64,000 bases of DNA from Luidia sarsii (GCA_949987565.1 OX465114.1:8623243-8687242); one strand, 5' to 3'; shown: positions 1 through 10,967, counted from the stretch's first letter. A program made the numbers and translations. The notes: generated by a model not told the origin, from the sequence alone.

Positions 1-90
1 GGGTACTGGTATACAGATGGGCCCCGCTTATAGTCTGATCGACGAGTTAGATCAGACGAGATTTGAAGGTTTGCATGGTGAGAATAGCAG

Positions 91-416
91 GATGAATAGG
101 TTTGCGGTGACACCATGTAAAATTCTCCTTTGTGAGTAAAGTGTGGTTCTGAAAAGAACCGGAGGAACTCGACGTTTCGAACAGTGGACTCTGTTCGTCT
201 TCAGGAGACTGCTGGATTCCAACTGGGAGTGGGGATAATCCCCACATCAGATTCCCTCTCTAGTCTACATAAGCCCCTCTCCCAGTTAGAATCCAGCAGT
301 CTCCTGAAGACAAACAGAGTCCACTGTTCGGAACGTCGAGTTCCTCCGGTTCTTTTCAGAACCGCACTTTACTCACAAAAGAGAATTTACATGGTGTCAC
401 CGCAAGCCTATTCATC
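91..416. mobile_element. foldback element, family A
   Basis: Arms of about 138 bases (91-229 and 279-416) are near-perfect inverted copies around a loop of about 50 bases. The outer ends read gatgaataggtttgcggtga and its complement. Internal landmarks are the motifs gtggttctgaaaagaacc and ctcgacgtttcg. No open frame of note is present, so it is non-autonomous. Related pieces occur near 520-715, 12310-12620, 28035-28150, 34310-34905 and 52795-52900. Confidence 0.85.
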
Positions 417-432
417 AAGTTAGATCAGACTT

Positions 433-519
433 GGAGGGTTTGCCTGGTGGCAATACTAAGTGGAAGGTTTGCCTGGTGGCAATACTAAGTGGAAGGTTTG
501 CCTGGTGGCAATACTAAGT
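433..519. repeat. three 29-bp tandem repeats
   Basis: Three copies of a 29-bp unit containing tttgcctggtggcaatacta lie between two family A foldbacks. The unit resembles the outer end of that family, so the array probably grew from an element end. Confidence 0.8.
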
Positions 520-715
520 GGAAGGTTTGCGCTGACACATTGTAAGACTTCTCCTTCGAGAAGGAGTGTGGCTCTGAAAAGAGCCGGTAGCTCAACGTTT
601 CGGTTAGTGCGTACTCTGCCCGTGGTCAGGAGACTGCCGCAGCTCCTGACGACAGGCAGAGTACACACCACACGAAATGTTGAATTACCGGCTCTTACCG
701 TAGAGCCACACTTAC
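520..715. mobile_element. foldback element, family A, diverged copy
   Basis: The left arm carries gtgtggctctgaaaagagcc and ctcaacgtttcg. The right arm carries their complements (cgaaatgttgaattaccggc, agagccacactt). It is shorter and less regular than the copy at 91-416. A fragment of family C (ggtccttcgaggatcagaac) follows at about 740-770. Confidence 0.7.
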
Positions 716-900
716 CGGTAGGTGTTCTGCCTTTGCGAAAGGTCCTTCGAGGATCAGAACGTCAGGCACCTCACTTTTTTTTGTAAGATTTGCATTTTTG
801 CCAATTTTTAATCAGTAAAGCAATTTGCAAGTTTGTTTATGTCTCTGTTGCCTCCTTCATTGTAAGTCACTGTTTTTATTTTTCATTTATTTTTTCTCAG

Positions 901-1044
901 GGCTACCAGGAACAGATTGGTCAGTTCCGGCAGAGTCACGGCGAGGTGCAGCCCTTGCTGACTGAGGCGGAGAGGACCCTGGAGGCCTCAGACCGCCTGC
1001 CCAGGGAGGAGAGGGTCAGCCAGGAGGAGATGGACAAATGCCTG
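901..1044 (+). CDS. DMD: dystrophin exon (human exon 36-like), spectrin-repeat rod
   Basis: This is an internal exon of 48 codons, phase 0 at both ends. It opens after a pyrimidine-rich acceptor ending in tttctcag and closes at CTG|gtgagc. It starts GYQEQIGQFRQ and ends EEMDKCL. The corresponding human dystrophin exon is 43 codons, starts YQKHMETFDQ after one residue and ends KEDVLK. The segment forms the first part of a spectrin-type three-helix repeat in the rod that links the actin-binding N-terminus to the dystroglycan-binding C-terminus beneath the plasma membrane. Identity rests on all five exons aligning in order, since this one alone is weakly conserved. A MITE begins 12 bases after the donor. 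The gene is probably the single invertebrate counterpart of vertebrate DMD and UTRN; choosing between those two names is not meaningful here. Confidence 0.88.
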
Positions 1045-1056
1045 GTGAGCGGACCC

Positions 1057-1490
1057 GGGGCCCCGATTTCACAGAGCCGCTTAAGCGTGAACAAACCGCC
1101 AAGCAGGAAAACTTGTAGGGATTTGATACAAACTAATATCACCAGATATACATGTATTTACACGAAAGTGTGCGCTTCCACGTGGGTAGTCACTACCTGA
1201 TCAGTTCTGACCCCCGTTTCTGGACACGCATTTGTGGTTGTGGAACGTTGTTATGGCGGGTAGATGGGGCGTCTTCACTGGTACTTTTTAACTACAAACT
1301 CTCCCTCGTGTAAACAGGGTGACAAACAACACTGTGGTGTGATTTCAACTGTTCTTGACTTGTATTCCACTCTTCTTTGCTAAGCTTGAAACAAAAGAGA
1401 ACTTTGGGTTGGCAAGCTGATCCTATGTCTCGTGACTTTTCGTGCTTGAGCAAAATTTTGGTGCTGAAGCAGCTCTATGCAATTGGCCTC
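1057..1490. mobile_element. MITE, family B (gggcccaatttca termini), interrupted
   Basis: The left end reads ggccccgatttcacagagcc then gcttaagcg. The right end reads gcagctctatgcaattggcc, in inverted orientation. The interior from 1310 matches the copy at 12068-12310, while about 1117-1305 does not and looks like a later insertion. It starts 12 bases after the dystrophin donor at 1045. Confidence 0.7.
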
Positions 1491-1963
1491 GGCCTTTATG
1501 GCCAGACAATAATATGTGACCCTTCACAACGACATGAGGAATATCCCACCAAAACACTTTTTGAGTAAACAACGCCTGAAGTTAAAGTATCTTCACAATT
1601 TGATTACAAATCAATTTTCTGTTTTTTTTATTTTCGGAAATTTTAAGTATTAGAGGATATTATATTTTGATATCATTTGAAAACTAATGGTATACTCTTT
1701 CACATCATTAGAAAATCTCAAAATCTCAAAAGTGGGGTTATTCCTCATTATGCTGTGCCGGGTCACATATTAGCCTTGAAATCCGTAAGCGTGGATTCTA
1801 CACGTACGGTGAGCAGAGCCAGGAAATTAGGGCCTTGGGTGCAGCCCTGGATGGGTTGTAGTTTAGCATTGCGACAAGGAGGATCTCGATGCGCGTCCTA
1901 ATCCACGTGCCATTTTCTCTGATTTCTCCCTTCCCGCCGCCGCCGCCGCCAATGTGGATGCAG
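1491..1963 (+). other. intron stretch without recognised features
   Basis: This is AT-rich intronic sequence with no repeat family recognised. It ends in a pyrimidine and GCC-repeat tract that serves the acceptor at 1963. Confidence 0.6.
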
Positions 1964-2122
1964 AGACTCCAGGAGACGTTGGAGGAGCTGGCCAGCCGGG
2001 TGGAGGAGATTCGGGACCAGGCCCTGGAGCTCTTCCGTCTGGGCGGGGACTGCCGTCGCTCCACGGAGCCCGACCTCATCAGCCTCAACCAGCGATGGGA
2101 AGACGTCTGCCAGAGAGCCAAG
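1964..2122 (+). CDS. DMD: dystrophin exon (human exon 37-like), spectrin-repeat rod
   Basis: This is an internal exon of 53 codons, phase 0 at both ends. The acceptor is atgcag, preceded by a pyrimidine and GCC-repeat tract; the donor is AAG|gtcggt, a non-standard but acceptable GT site. The protein starts RLQETLEELASRVEEIRDQA and has the typical spectrin-repeat end EPDLISLNQRWEDV. Human exon 37 starts RLKAELNDIRPKVDSTRDQA and carries VEPQISELNHRF, so length, start, phase and motif all agree. It codes for the middle and last helices of one rod repeat. A 42-bp minisatellite begins about 80 bases downstream. Confidence 0.93.
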
Positions 2123-2202
2123 GTCGGTCTCGGCTCATGGACGTCGCCACAACAACCTTAGACCCTTTTGCTTCGGTTTTCAGGCCCATTAGGGTTTGAT
2201 TT

Positions 2203-3294
2203 CAACAATGGCCTGGCAGTCAATTGACAGTTGGCATTGCCATTGAACAATGGCCTGGCAGTCGAATGACAGTTGGCATTGTCAGTCAACAATGGCCTGG
2301 CAGTCGAATGACAGTTGGCATTGCCATTGAACAATGGCCTGGAAGTGGAATGGCAGTTGACATTGCCATTGAACAATGGCCTGGCAGTCAAATGACAGTT
2401 GGCATTGGCATTGAACAATGGCCTGGCAGTCGAATGACAGTTGGCATTGTCAGTCAACAATGGCCTGGCAGTCGAATGACAGTTGGCATTGTCAGTCAAC
2501 AATTGCCTGGCAGTCGAATGACAGTTGACATTGTCATTCAACAATGGCCTGGCAGTCGAATGACAGTTGGCATTGTCAGTCAACAATGGCCTGGCAGTCG
2601 AATGACAGTTGGCATTGTCAGTCAACAATGGCCTGGAAGTGGAATGGCAGTTGACATTGTCATTCAACAATGGCCTGGCAGTCAAATGACAGTTGGCATT
2701 GTCATTCAACAATGGCCTGGCAGTCAAATGACAGTTGACATTGCCATTCAACAATGGCCTGGCAGTCGAATGACAGTTGGCATTGTCAGTCAACAATGGC
2801 CTGGCAGTCGAATGACAATTGGCATTGTCAGTCAACAATGGCCTGGCAGTCGAATGACAGTTGGCATTGTCAGTCAACAATGGCCTGGCATTCGAATGAC
2901 AATTGGCATTGCCATTCAATAATGGCCTGGCAGTCAAATGGCAGTTGACATTGCCATTCAACAATGGCCTGGCAGTCGAATGACAGTTGGCATTGCCATT
3001 GAACAATGACCTGGCAGTCGAATGACAGTTGGCATTGCCATTGAACAATGGCCTGGCAGTCGAATGACAGTTGGCATTGCCATTGAACAATGGCCTGGCA
3101 GTCGAAAGACAGTTGACATTGCCATTCAACAATGACCTGGCAGTCGAATGACAGTTGGCATTGCCATTGAACAATGGCCTGGCAGTCGAATGACAGTTGG
3201 CATTGCCATTGAACAATGGCCTGGCAGTCGAATGACAGTTGACATTGCCATTCAACAATGACCTGGCAGTCGAATGACAGTTGACATTGTCAAT
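2203..3294. repeat. 42-bp minisatellite, about 26 copies
   Basis: The unit contains tggcctggcagtcgaatgac followed by agttggcattgccattgaac with small variants (gtcagtca, gtcattca). Because 42 is a multiple of three, long frames stay open on both strands (2224-2922 and 2158-3258), but these are repeat artefacts. It lies 80 bases after the exon at 1964-2122. Confidence 0.95.
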
Positions 3295-3560
3295 GAGGGT
3301 TTGCTCATCTAGACGTAAGAAACACTGTGTGCTTAGAGCTTTGCCCGATTGCCTGTCGAAAAAAAAGTACAGGCAGCTCGGGCAGGACTCAGACTCGTGC
3401 TTTCTAGTGCATACATCTAACCACTTCTCCTGCTTTCTAGTGCAGACATCTAACCACTTCTCCTGCTTTCTAGTGCAGACATCTAACCACTTCTCGTGCT
3501 TTCTAGTGCAGACATCTAACCACTTGAACGCCGAGCTGGCCGAGGTCGTGTGGCAGATTC
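3295..3560. mobile_element. SINE-like element, family 2, with internal 33-bp expansion
   Basis: It shares blocks with copies at 15115-15230, 50125-50345 and 50370-50540: gctttgcccgat, caggcagctcgggcaggact and the T-arm-like ggattcgaac. Inside it, a 33-bp unit (tgctttctagtgcagacatc then taaccacttctcc) is repeated about four times (3403-3523), in the position where other copies have a single version. Confidence 0.65.
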
Positions 3561-4375
3561 GAATTAGTACAGCGACAGTTGATATTGTCTGGGGACAGTT
3601 GAATCAACTGTAGTCAGAAGCTGATTCTCAAGGGAAGCCATAGGCTTCTCTGTGGTTTTGGAAAGGCCCATAACTCTGCCCAGTGCCGGTCCCAACAACA
3701 GCTATAAATTGGCCGGTTTAAGTTAACCCCAATGGTCACTGATGCCTGGCCACAAACTGTCTGCCAGGCACTTACTTTTTTTTCTTCTTTTTTAAAAATT
3801 TATTTATACAAAGCCCAATCCCGCCAACTACGGTCAAGAATGACAAACAGCGCTGGAGGGAATTCAAAAATCTCACAAAAACAAAATACAACAGGCAAAG
3901 AGCACGCACAGCAACATTAATAGGACTTTAGAAAAAGATGCCTAGAAATGTGCTGGGGAAATCGGATCTGTAATACATGAAGCCGTGGACTATGTCTGGC
4001 CAATCAAGAAATGATGTACAGACAGGTTTCTGTGGTGAATGTGCTCAGGAGATATAAATGCAGGCCGTTCGTGTGCTTTCAAATGCCTCTGTGTTGGAAT
4101 ACCAGCTGAGGCTTGGCTTTTTTTCGTTTTGTTACTGGATAGCCGTCATCAGGAGGAAACAATGTCAATAATTTGTCAGGCCGACATGTCAATTTGTAGC
4201 CTGGTCTACTATCAGGGTACCCTTCACATTCAAATAGAAAGACAGTCTCAGAGACTGAAAACTGGAGTCGGGGGAGGACCAATTCTATAAAGGTCTACAG
4301 TTTTCCCTTTTTGTTTTTGGGTACATGTAGGTCGCCGGCATTGCTCTGATTCGCATTTTCTTTTTTCTTTTTCAG
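3561..4375 (+). other. intron stretch without recognised features
   Basis: No coding region or known repeat is visible. The last 25 bases form the pyrimidine-rich tract before the acceptor of the long dystrophin exon. Confidence 0.6.
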
Positions 4376-5842
4376 GAGAAGCAGCTGGAACAGAAGAGGA
4401 TCCTGGCCGAGATGGAAGAGGCAGCCAGGCTGGAAGCCGAGAGGCAGATGGCGGAGAGGAGGCGCCTTGAGGAGGAGAGAGAGGAGCAGCGCTTGCGGGA
4501 GGAGGAACGCCTGAGAATGGAACGCTTGAAGGAGGAGGAGGAAAAATTGAAGGAAGAGGAACGCTTGCGAGAGGAAGAACGCTTGCGAGAGGCAGAGCGC
4601 TTGAAGGAGGAAAGATTGAAGGAAGAGGAGCGCTTGCGAGAGGAAGAACGATTAAAGGAGGAAGAACGATTGAAGGAAGAGGAACGCTTGCGAGAGGAAG
4701 AACGCTTGCGAGAGGAAGAACGCTTGAAGGAGGAAGAACGATTGAAGGAGGAAAGATTGAAAGAAGAAGAGCGCTTGCGAGAGGAAGAACGCTTGAAGGA
4801 GGAAGAACGATTGAAGGAGGAAAGATTGAAAGAAGAAGAGCGCTTGCGAGAGGAAGAACGCTTGCGAGAGGAAGAACGCTTGCGAGAGGAAGAACGCTTG
4901 AAGGAGGAGGAACGATTGAAGGAGGAGGAAAGATTGAAAGAGGAACGCTTGCTAGAGGAAGAACGATTGAAGGAAGAGGAACGCTTGAAAGAGGAAGAAC
5001 GATTGAAGATGGAACAATTGAAGGACGAAGAACGCTTGCGAGAGGAAGAACGCTTGGAGGAAGAGGAACGCTTGCGAGAGGAAGAACGATTGAAGGAGGA
5101 AGAACAAATGAGAGAAGAGGAAAGACTTAAAGAGGAACAATTGGAGGAGGAAAGATGCCTGAGAGAGCAAGAACGATTGAGAGAGGCAGAAGAACGAGAG
5201 AGAGAAAGGTTACGGCGTGAAGAGGACGAAGAAGAGCAACGCCGCGCCATTGCCGTCGCGGGCCTCGTCAACGGCCGTGAAGAGGAGCCGCTGATCGCCA
5301 AGGAGACGCTGGGCGTGGACCGCTCGGCCCCGGTGGCCTTTGACGAGGACGAGGACGAGGAGACCTCGGCCCAGATCTCGGAGGACCTGGCCGACGAGAC
5401 GGCCGTCCACGGCGAGTCCACGGACGAGCTGGAGACGCAGCCGGACCTGTCCTCGCTCCAGTGGGTCACGCCGGGCCGGGCGGCCGGCGAGTCCGCCTCC
5501 GCCTCCTCCTCCTCCTCGGGCGGCCACCTGGGCCCCCTGGTGGAGGAGACGGTGGAGCGGGAGACGCTGGAGTCCCAGGAGGCGGAGATGGACGTGGAGA
5601 GAGTCCTGGCCGGCCTGGACCACCTCACCGGGGAGCTCAGCGGCGCAGAGGAGGATGAGGAGGAAGAGGAGGAGGAGGTCGAGGCAGTGGAGAGGACGGG
5701 GGAGCCGGATAAGCGGCTGGCGGACTTCCTGGTCGTCCTGCGCCAGACCGGCCAGGCGGTGGACCTGTGCGACCACCGGCTGGCCGAGGGGCTGGACCTG
5801 AGGCCGGAGGACTTTGAGCAGGACGCCGAGCTGAGCGTGGAG
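4376..5842 (+). CDS. DMD: dystrophin exon (human exon 38-like) with a large charged-helix insert
   Basis: This internal exon has 489 codons, phase 0 at both ends (acceptor tttttcag, donor GAG|gtgagc). Human exon 38 is only 41 codons. Residues 1 to about 295 are Glu/Arg/Lys-rich, mostly hexapeptide repeats such as EERLRE and EERLKE with occasional five-residue steps. The pattern is unlike a leucine-heptad coiled coil and resembles a single alpha-helix or trichohyalin-like rod. Residues 295 to 440 are acidic and Ser-rich, with runs of Asp, Glu and Ser. The last 45 residues (RLADFLVVLRQTGQAVDL, then LDLRPEDFEQD) match human FNSDIQKLLEPLEAEI and VNLKEEDFNKD, so the frame is conserved after the insert. 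The frame stays open across 1.47 kb between plausible splice sites, which argues that the insert is translated. Splicing within the repeat cannot be excluded. Confidence 0.9.
4490..5215 (+). repeat. coding 18-bp repeat array in dystrophin exon
   Basis: About 40 degenerate units of the type gaggaagaacgcttgcga or gaggaagaacgattgaag encode EERLRE and EERLKE hexapeptides. Some units are 15 bp. All lengths are multiples of three, so the frame is kept throughout. Confidence 0.9.
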
Positions 5843-6525
5843 GTGAGCGTCTAGGGGGGGACGGGCATTTCTCCTCCGTTGATTTCGTCTAGGATATCGC
5901 TCCAACACGCATTTCTGCCACATGGCGTGAATACATCAATGAGGGCGGTTTCAAGGCCCGGAAACCGCACTTATTGATGTATATGTATGCACGCCATTTA
6001 TTTTCTCTGAAGCTATAGTAGATAGGCCATTTCTGATGCCAGATTCTGAATCTCTGGGCACGCAATACCTTAGATACCCACGTTCAGCCTGTAATTCCTA
6101 TTCGTCTTAAAAAATTGCTCTGTAGAAACTCTTCTTAATTAACCTTCTTTTGGTTTGCGAGTGTAAAAAGTGAAATATTTGGAAGGGCATATCTCATGAA
6201 CCATTGTGAGTTGAATCCTTTTTTCTTTTTTCAATGTAGACGTTCTAAAAAAAAATTAAAACAAATTTGAGTCCAATCTGAGTTGGTCACCATGGGAACC
6301 TCTGGTTGAGTTCATAATAGGAATGACCCCAATGTCAAAAGTTGTGATATACAGTGTACATGTACATGTATGCCGTGTGGTTTATGTGTATTGCTTATCG
6401 TCTTGCGATTGATCGCGATTCACGATGGGTTCGGCGAAATCGAAGCCAAATCTGAGCTAGTCACCATGGGAACCTCTGGCTGATTTTTTGTTTTGTTTTT
6501 TGGGGGGTGAAAATTTTTCCTTCAG
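5843..6525 (+). other. DMD: short dystrophin intron
   Basis: A block containing gtcaccatgggaacctctgg occurs twice, at about 6268-6310 and 6445-6484. Otherwise only AT-rich sequence and a short acatgt run are visible. The intron ends in a T-rich tract and ttcag. Confidence 0.7.
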
Positions 6526-6819
6526 GAGACGGACGAAGCCATCAGCTCCTTACAGCCGGACGTGGAGAACCTGGTGGCCCAGGGCGAGGCCCTGATCGGC
6601 CAGGGCCAGCCGGGCGGGGCCGAGCTGGCCGCCGGCCTGGCCGCCCTGCGCGGCCGCTGGCAGGCGCTGTCGGCCGAGGCGGACCGGCGCAAGAGGGCGC
6701 TCGGCGAGGTTGTGCCGCGCTGGCACCGCTACCGGGACGAGGCGGCCGCGACGGAGGCTTGGCTGGCCGGACTGGCCGAGCGGATCGAGGAAAAGCGCGA
6801 GGACGAGGACGCCGTGAAG
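6526..6819 (+). CDS. DMD: dystrophin exon (human exons 39+40 fused)
   Basis: This internal exon has 98 codons, phase 0 at both ends (acceptor ccttcag, donor AAG|gtaagg). It matches human exons 39 plus 40, which total 97 codons. Shared landmarks include VPRWHRYRDEA against human SHQWYQYKRQA, then WLAGLAERIEEK against CLDDIEKK, and the ending REDEDAVK against RDERKIK. The residues form the linker and the start of the following spectrin repeat. The absence of the human intron suggests intron loss here or gain in vertebrates. Codon use is strongly GC-rich compared with the surrounding intron. The next dystrophin exon lies 35.5 kb downstream, beyond three nested antisense genes. Confidence 0.95.
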
Positions 6820-7019
6820 GTAAGGCCGTTGACTGCCCGATGCTCTTTTTTTTGGGGGGGGGGGGGTCGGGGTTGGGTTGGGGGAGGGGAAGGCGGTTTC
6901 ATCAACGGTGCTTTTTTTCCCCCCTGCAAGCATCTGCTTTATCGGGATGATAAACAGTAGGATGTGTTTTGGCAGTCGTGACCAAGAACTCGTATGGTCC
7001 TTCCTTTAACACTTCACGA

Positions 7020-7330
7020 GAGTCGAACAAATCAACGAAAAAACTGACTGAGAACTTTTGAACTAATTGAAAAATTGAACTGACTGGCGCCCCCACCCCG
7101 ACAATGACTAGTTGACTGATTGGGAGGCCACCATCAAAGGGCTAAATAGCTCAGATGGGAAGAGCACTGGTACACAAAACCAGAGGTCTTGGGTTCCAAT
7201 CCCGGTCCAGTCCAAGTTTTCTTTGCCATATTTTCGGGTTTTTCAAGTTTAAGTGACACAATTTATGTCAACATGTAATTATGTAATAAAAAATGTTCAA
7301 AAGTTGTCAGTTTTCTCTTTATTAAAGTTG
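7020..7330 (+). mobile_element. tRNA-derived SINE, family 1
   Basis: At 7139-7211 there is a tRNA-like head with an A-box-like tagctcagatgg, pairing D and anticodon stems, and a B-box-like gggttccaatccc. The 5' leader contains caatgactagttgactgatt; the tail contains gttttctttgccat. The acceptor stem does not pair, so this is not a functional tRNA. Other copies are at 41917-42085 (-), 42127-42262 (-), 50660-50780 (+) and 57276-57470 (-). Confidence 0.75.
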
Positions 7331-7974
7331 TTTTGAGTTATAAATAAAAGACCGTAAAGCACCGACAATCTCTTTCGGCCCCCCCCCCCCAAAAAAAATG
7401 CCTCACCAAAATACAGTCTAGTGGCCCAAGCTAGTGGCCCACATCGCATCTTAACGCTGTGCTATTGCGAAATCATGGGCAAGCATGACCTGACTGTGGC
7501 CTGGGTGTTTTTTCAGATTTTTTATTCATTTTTTGGAAGGAGGCAATTAAGAAACCATACAGCATACAGCGGTGCTTGCGACACGCCAGGTGTAACAAAC
7601 TCACATTAATTACACTCACTCACTGATGCGCATCGGCAAAAAAAGGTAGCCGTGACAAAAAAAAACATGAGTCACATATTGCAGTGAACCATTCTGGTTT
7701 TCCCATAAGAGGGGTTTTCAGGATAAGCAATTTCGTTATCCCCCCTCTGATTAAGGAGATCTGTCAAAGTTACCCACTGTGAAGCTAGCGCAGACAGTGA
7801 ATGAATTTGCCCGTGTGACTGGAAAACAGGAAAAAAGTGAAACAAATCCGCGGAAATAATCCATGAAACTTGTAAAACTATCAAACCAAAATTAACTGGA
7901 CTGGGATTTGCATGCAGATGTCTGGTTTAACATACCATTGCTGTTTAATATGTGGGAGCCTTGTCATATGGAGA

Positions 7975-8367
7975 CAGAGAGTTAGGGAGAAACATAGAGA
8001 AAATAGACGAAGAGAGAAACAGAGAGAGAGAGAGAGAGACAGAGATACAGAGATACAGAGAAAGAGAGAGACATAGAGATGAATACAGACAGACAAGTAG
8101 GGACAGAGTGACAGAGATACAGACAGAGACAGAAACAGACAGACAGGTAGGGACAGAGTGACAGAGATACAGACAGAGACAGAAACAGACAGACAGGTAG
8201 GGACAGAGTGACAGATACAGACAGAGACAGAAACAGACAGACAGGTAGGGACAGAGTGACAGAGATACAGACAGAGACAGAAACAGACAGACAGGTAGGG
8301 ACAGAGTGACAGAGATACAGAAACAGACAGAGACAGGTACAGACAGAGACAGAAACAGAGACAGGGA
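7975..8367. repeat. GACAGA-rich tandem repeat
   Basis: This is a purine-rich array, with higher-order units of about 60 bases such as gacagaaacagacagacagg tagggacagagtgacagag. Open frames across it are low-complexity artefacts. Confidence 0.9.
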
Positions 8368-8636
8368 ATTTGAATTTTGCAAAAGCCTTTATTTACAACA
8401 GTGGCAACAAAGTGGAAAGAAAAGCTCAGTGCAAAAAAAAAAAAATACATGTATCTTAAAAATTAATACCAAATTTACATTTGAGATGACGGAAAAGAAG
8501 AAGAGTAAATCAAGTCAATAAATTAAATGATCAATTGTTATACAAAGACGTAAATTAAGGAGAGGAAATTCCTTGGACCGTGTAGAAATAGAGGTATACA
8601 CCTCTTCTCGCGCAAACGAGCACTACCAGGTATACA

Positions 8637-8810
8637 AAACAGAGAGACAGGGAGACAGAGACAGGCAGAGACAGAGAAACAGAGAGACAGACAGGCAGAG
8701 ACAGAGAGACAGTGAGACAGAGACAGAGATACTGGGAGACAGAGAGACAGAGACAAAGAGACAGTGAGACAGACAGACAGAGAGACAGAGAGACAGAGAG
8801 ACATTGAGAC

Positions 8811-8841
<31 letters not shown>

Positions 8842-9085
8842 CAGAGAGACAGAGAGACAGAGAGAGACAGAGAGACAGAGACACACACAGAGAGACAGAG
8901 AGAGAAAGAGAGACAGAGAGAGACAGAGAGACACAGAGACAGAACCAAACAGACTGAGTGACTGAGTGACAGAGGGAGAGCAGTCACACAAAGAGACACA
9001 GAGTCAGACAGAGACAGAGACAGAGAGACCGAGTGAAGGAGAGACAGAGACAGACGGACAAGCAGAGAGACGGAGAGAGGCGGTA
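8637..9085. repeat. AGAGAC/GACAGA simple repeat
   Basis: This is an imperfect purine-only array of gagacagagaca-like units with little higher-order order. The opposite strand reads as Ser/Leu-rich false frames. Confidence 0.9.
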
Positions 9086-9384
9086 AGAGGAAAGATAAGA
9101 GTCCCCATCTCAACCTTGACTTCTACGACACTAGTGACATAGCATTGGGTGTTATGATACTCAGCGGACCACTCGTCTGGCCAGCTGTGGCCTGCGCTGC
9201 CTGCCAAGTGTTTATAAAAGAGGAAGTGTTTTGCTCAACTCAGTCTAACTCAATTTATCATGCAGCCCCCGACGCTCTTTCTAATTGTAGCTTTTGGCTT
9301 TGTATTTATTACCAGGAAGCAGAGCTCTCTGTGTTCAATTTGTACAAGTTTGGGGGGTGTTCAGAAATCTACTAGTTCTTTACA

Positions 9385-10440
9385 TGCAGTGTATCACACA
9401 TCCACAAGGTCTCCACACAAATTATCCACCAATTTGCACATCAAAGTGCACTGTATTGGATATCCACCAATTCCTTTTTACATATATTTGTTACACATCT
9501 GGCACCAATTCTGCTCACACAAGTACATGTACATGTACCCGGTACAGTGTCTGTGATATCCACCAATACTTTGCACAATCAACTAGTTCTGTTCACACAT
9601 GTATTATTAGATATCCACCAATTCCTTTTCCATAAATTCTGCACCTACATGTACAGCGCCTGTGATATCCACTGATACTTACACAATCCACTAGTTCTGT
9701 TCACGCATGTAATATACATGTATATACCCACAAATGCTTGACATTATAATGTTACACATTCACCAATTATGTACACACTAGGACAGTCCCTATGATATCC
9801 ACCAATATTTAACACAATCCACTAGTTCTGTTCACACATGTACAAGACATCCACAATTTTTTGACATACCGGTATAATGTTACACATCCACCTATTCAGT
9901 ACACACAAGGACAGTCCCTGTGATATCAACCAATACTGAACATAATCCACTACATGTAGTTCTGTTCATACATTTACAAGATATCCACCAATTTTTGACA
10001 TATAATGTTACACATCCACCCATTCTGTACACACAAGGACAGTCCCTGTGATATCCACCAAAACTAAACATAATCCACTAGTTCTGTTAAAACATGAACA
10101 AGATATCCACCAATTTTTGACATAATGTTACACATCCACCTATTCTGTACACACAAGGACAGTCCCTGTGATATCCACCAATACTTAACATAATCCACTA
10201 GTTCTGTTCACACATGTACAAGATATCCACCAATTTTTGACATATAATACGTTACACATTCACCTATTCTGTACCCACATGTACAGCATGTGAGCTATCC
10301 ACCAATCCCTTTAAAGTGTGTTACACATCCACCAGTTCCGCACATATACGATCCATATATTAGATACATAGGTATCCACTAAGTCTGTACACACATGTCC
10401 AGTGTATCTTACATACTATATACATAACCACCGTTTTGGT
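9385..10440. repeat. degenerate tandem repeat, unit about 122 bp
   Basis: The clearest copies run from about 9770 to 10260. Each contains ggacagtccctgtgatatcc, ccactagttctgttcacaca and gatatccaccaatttttgac. Flanking parts are shorter, diverged versions. No coding content was recognised. Confidence 0.8.
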
Positions 10441-10967
10441 AATTCATGTCCAATGTATTTTATCCACTAATTCTACAATCGCAACCCACCAGATGACTAG
10501 AAAACAAATTCTGCAAACATTGTTTACACAAAAATTCCATATGAAGGGCAAACAGCAGCCCGTTCTCTCTCCGTATCAAATATCCACTGAAACTCCATCC
10601 GCCACCCATCCGCTAAACCACTGTGTGATCGACAAGGTCTTGATCTATTCACCTACATGTGTTCTTCATGCACGTGTACAGGCGTTAATCAAGCCAGTGG
10701 CATTGCCAATGCCACAGATAGCTGTGACCAACAATGGCTGCCTCTCTCTGACTTTGTATCCCTCACCCCCCCCCCAGTCTAAATCTTTGCAAAATATAAC
10801 CCCCAGTCACTCTGCACAGTTCTGGTCATTCCCAACACTCCCGACCTCTTTCAATTTCACCTTTCCCTCCTCTACTCTTCGTCCCCTCAGCCTCCTCCTC
10901 CCCTCTTACAAATATCTGTTAACACCCCCAAGCTGTTTCTTGTGCTCCCCCCTCCCCCCCTCTTTAA

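Noticed and set aside
2158..3258. 366-codon minus-strand open frame
   Set aside because: It is wholly inside the 42-bp minisatellite and is open only because the unit is a multiple of three.
4372..5628. 418-codon Ser/Arg-rich minus-strand frame
   Set aside because: It is the antisense shadow of the Glu/Arg repeat in the dystrophin exon; the + frame is continuous with conserved spectrin-repeat sequence.
7139..7215. Possible functional tRNA gene
   Set aside because: The D, anticodon and T stems look tRNA-like, but the acceptor stem does not pair and the anticodon loop lacks the usual T at position 33. The flanks match dispersed SINE copies.
7972..8370. CRISPR-like regular repeats
   Set aside because: The repeats have no unique spacers of constant size, and the sequence context is an animal intron with simple GACAGA repeats.
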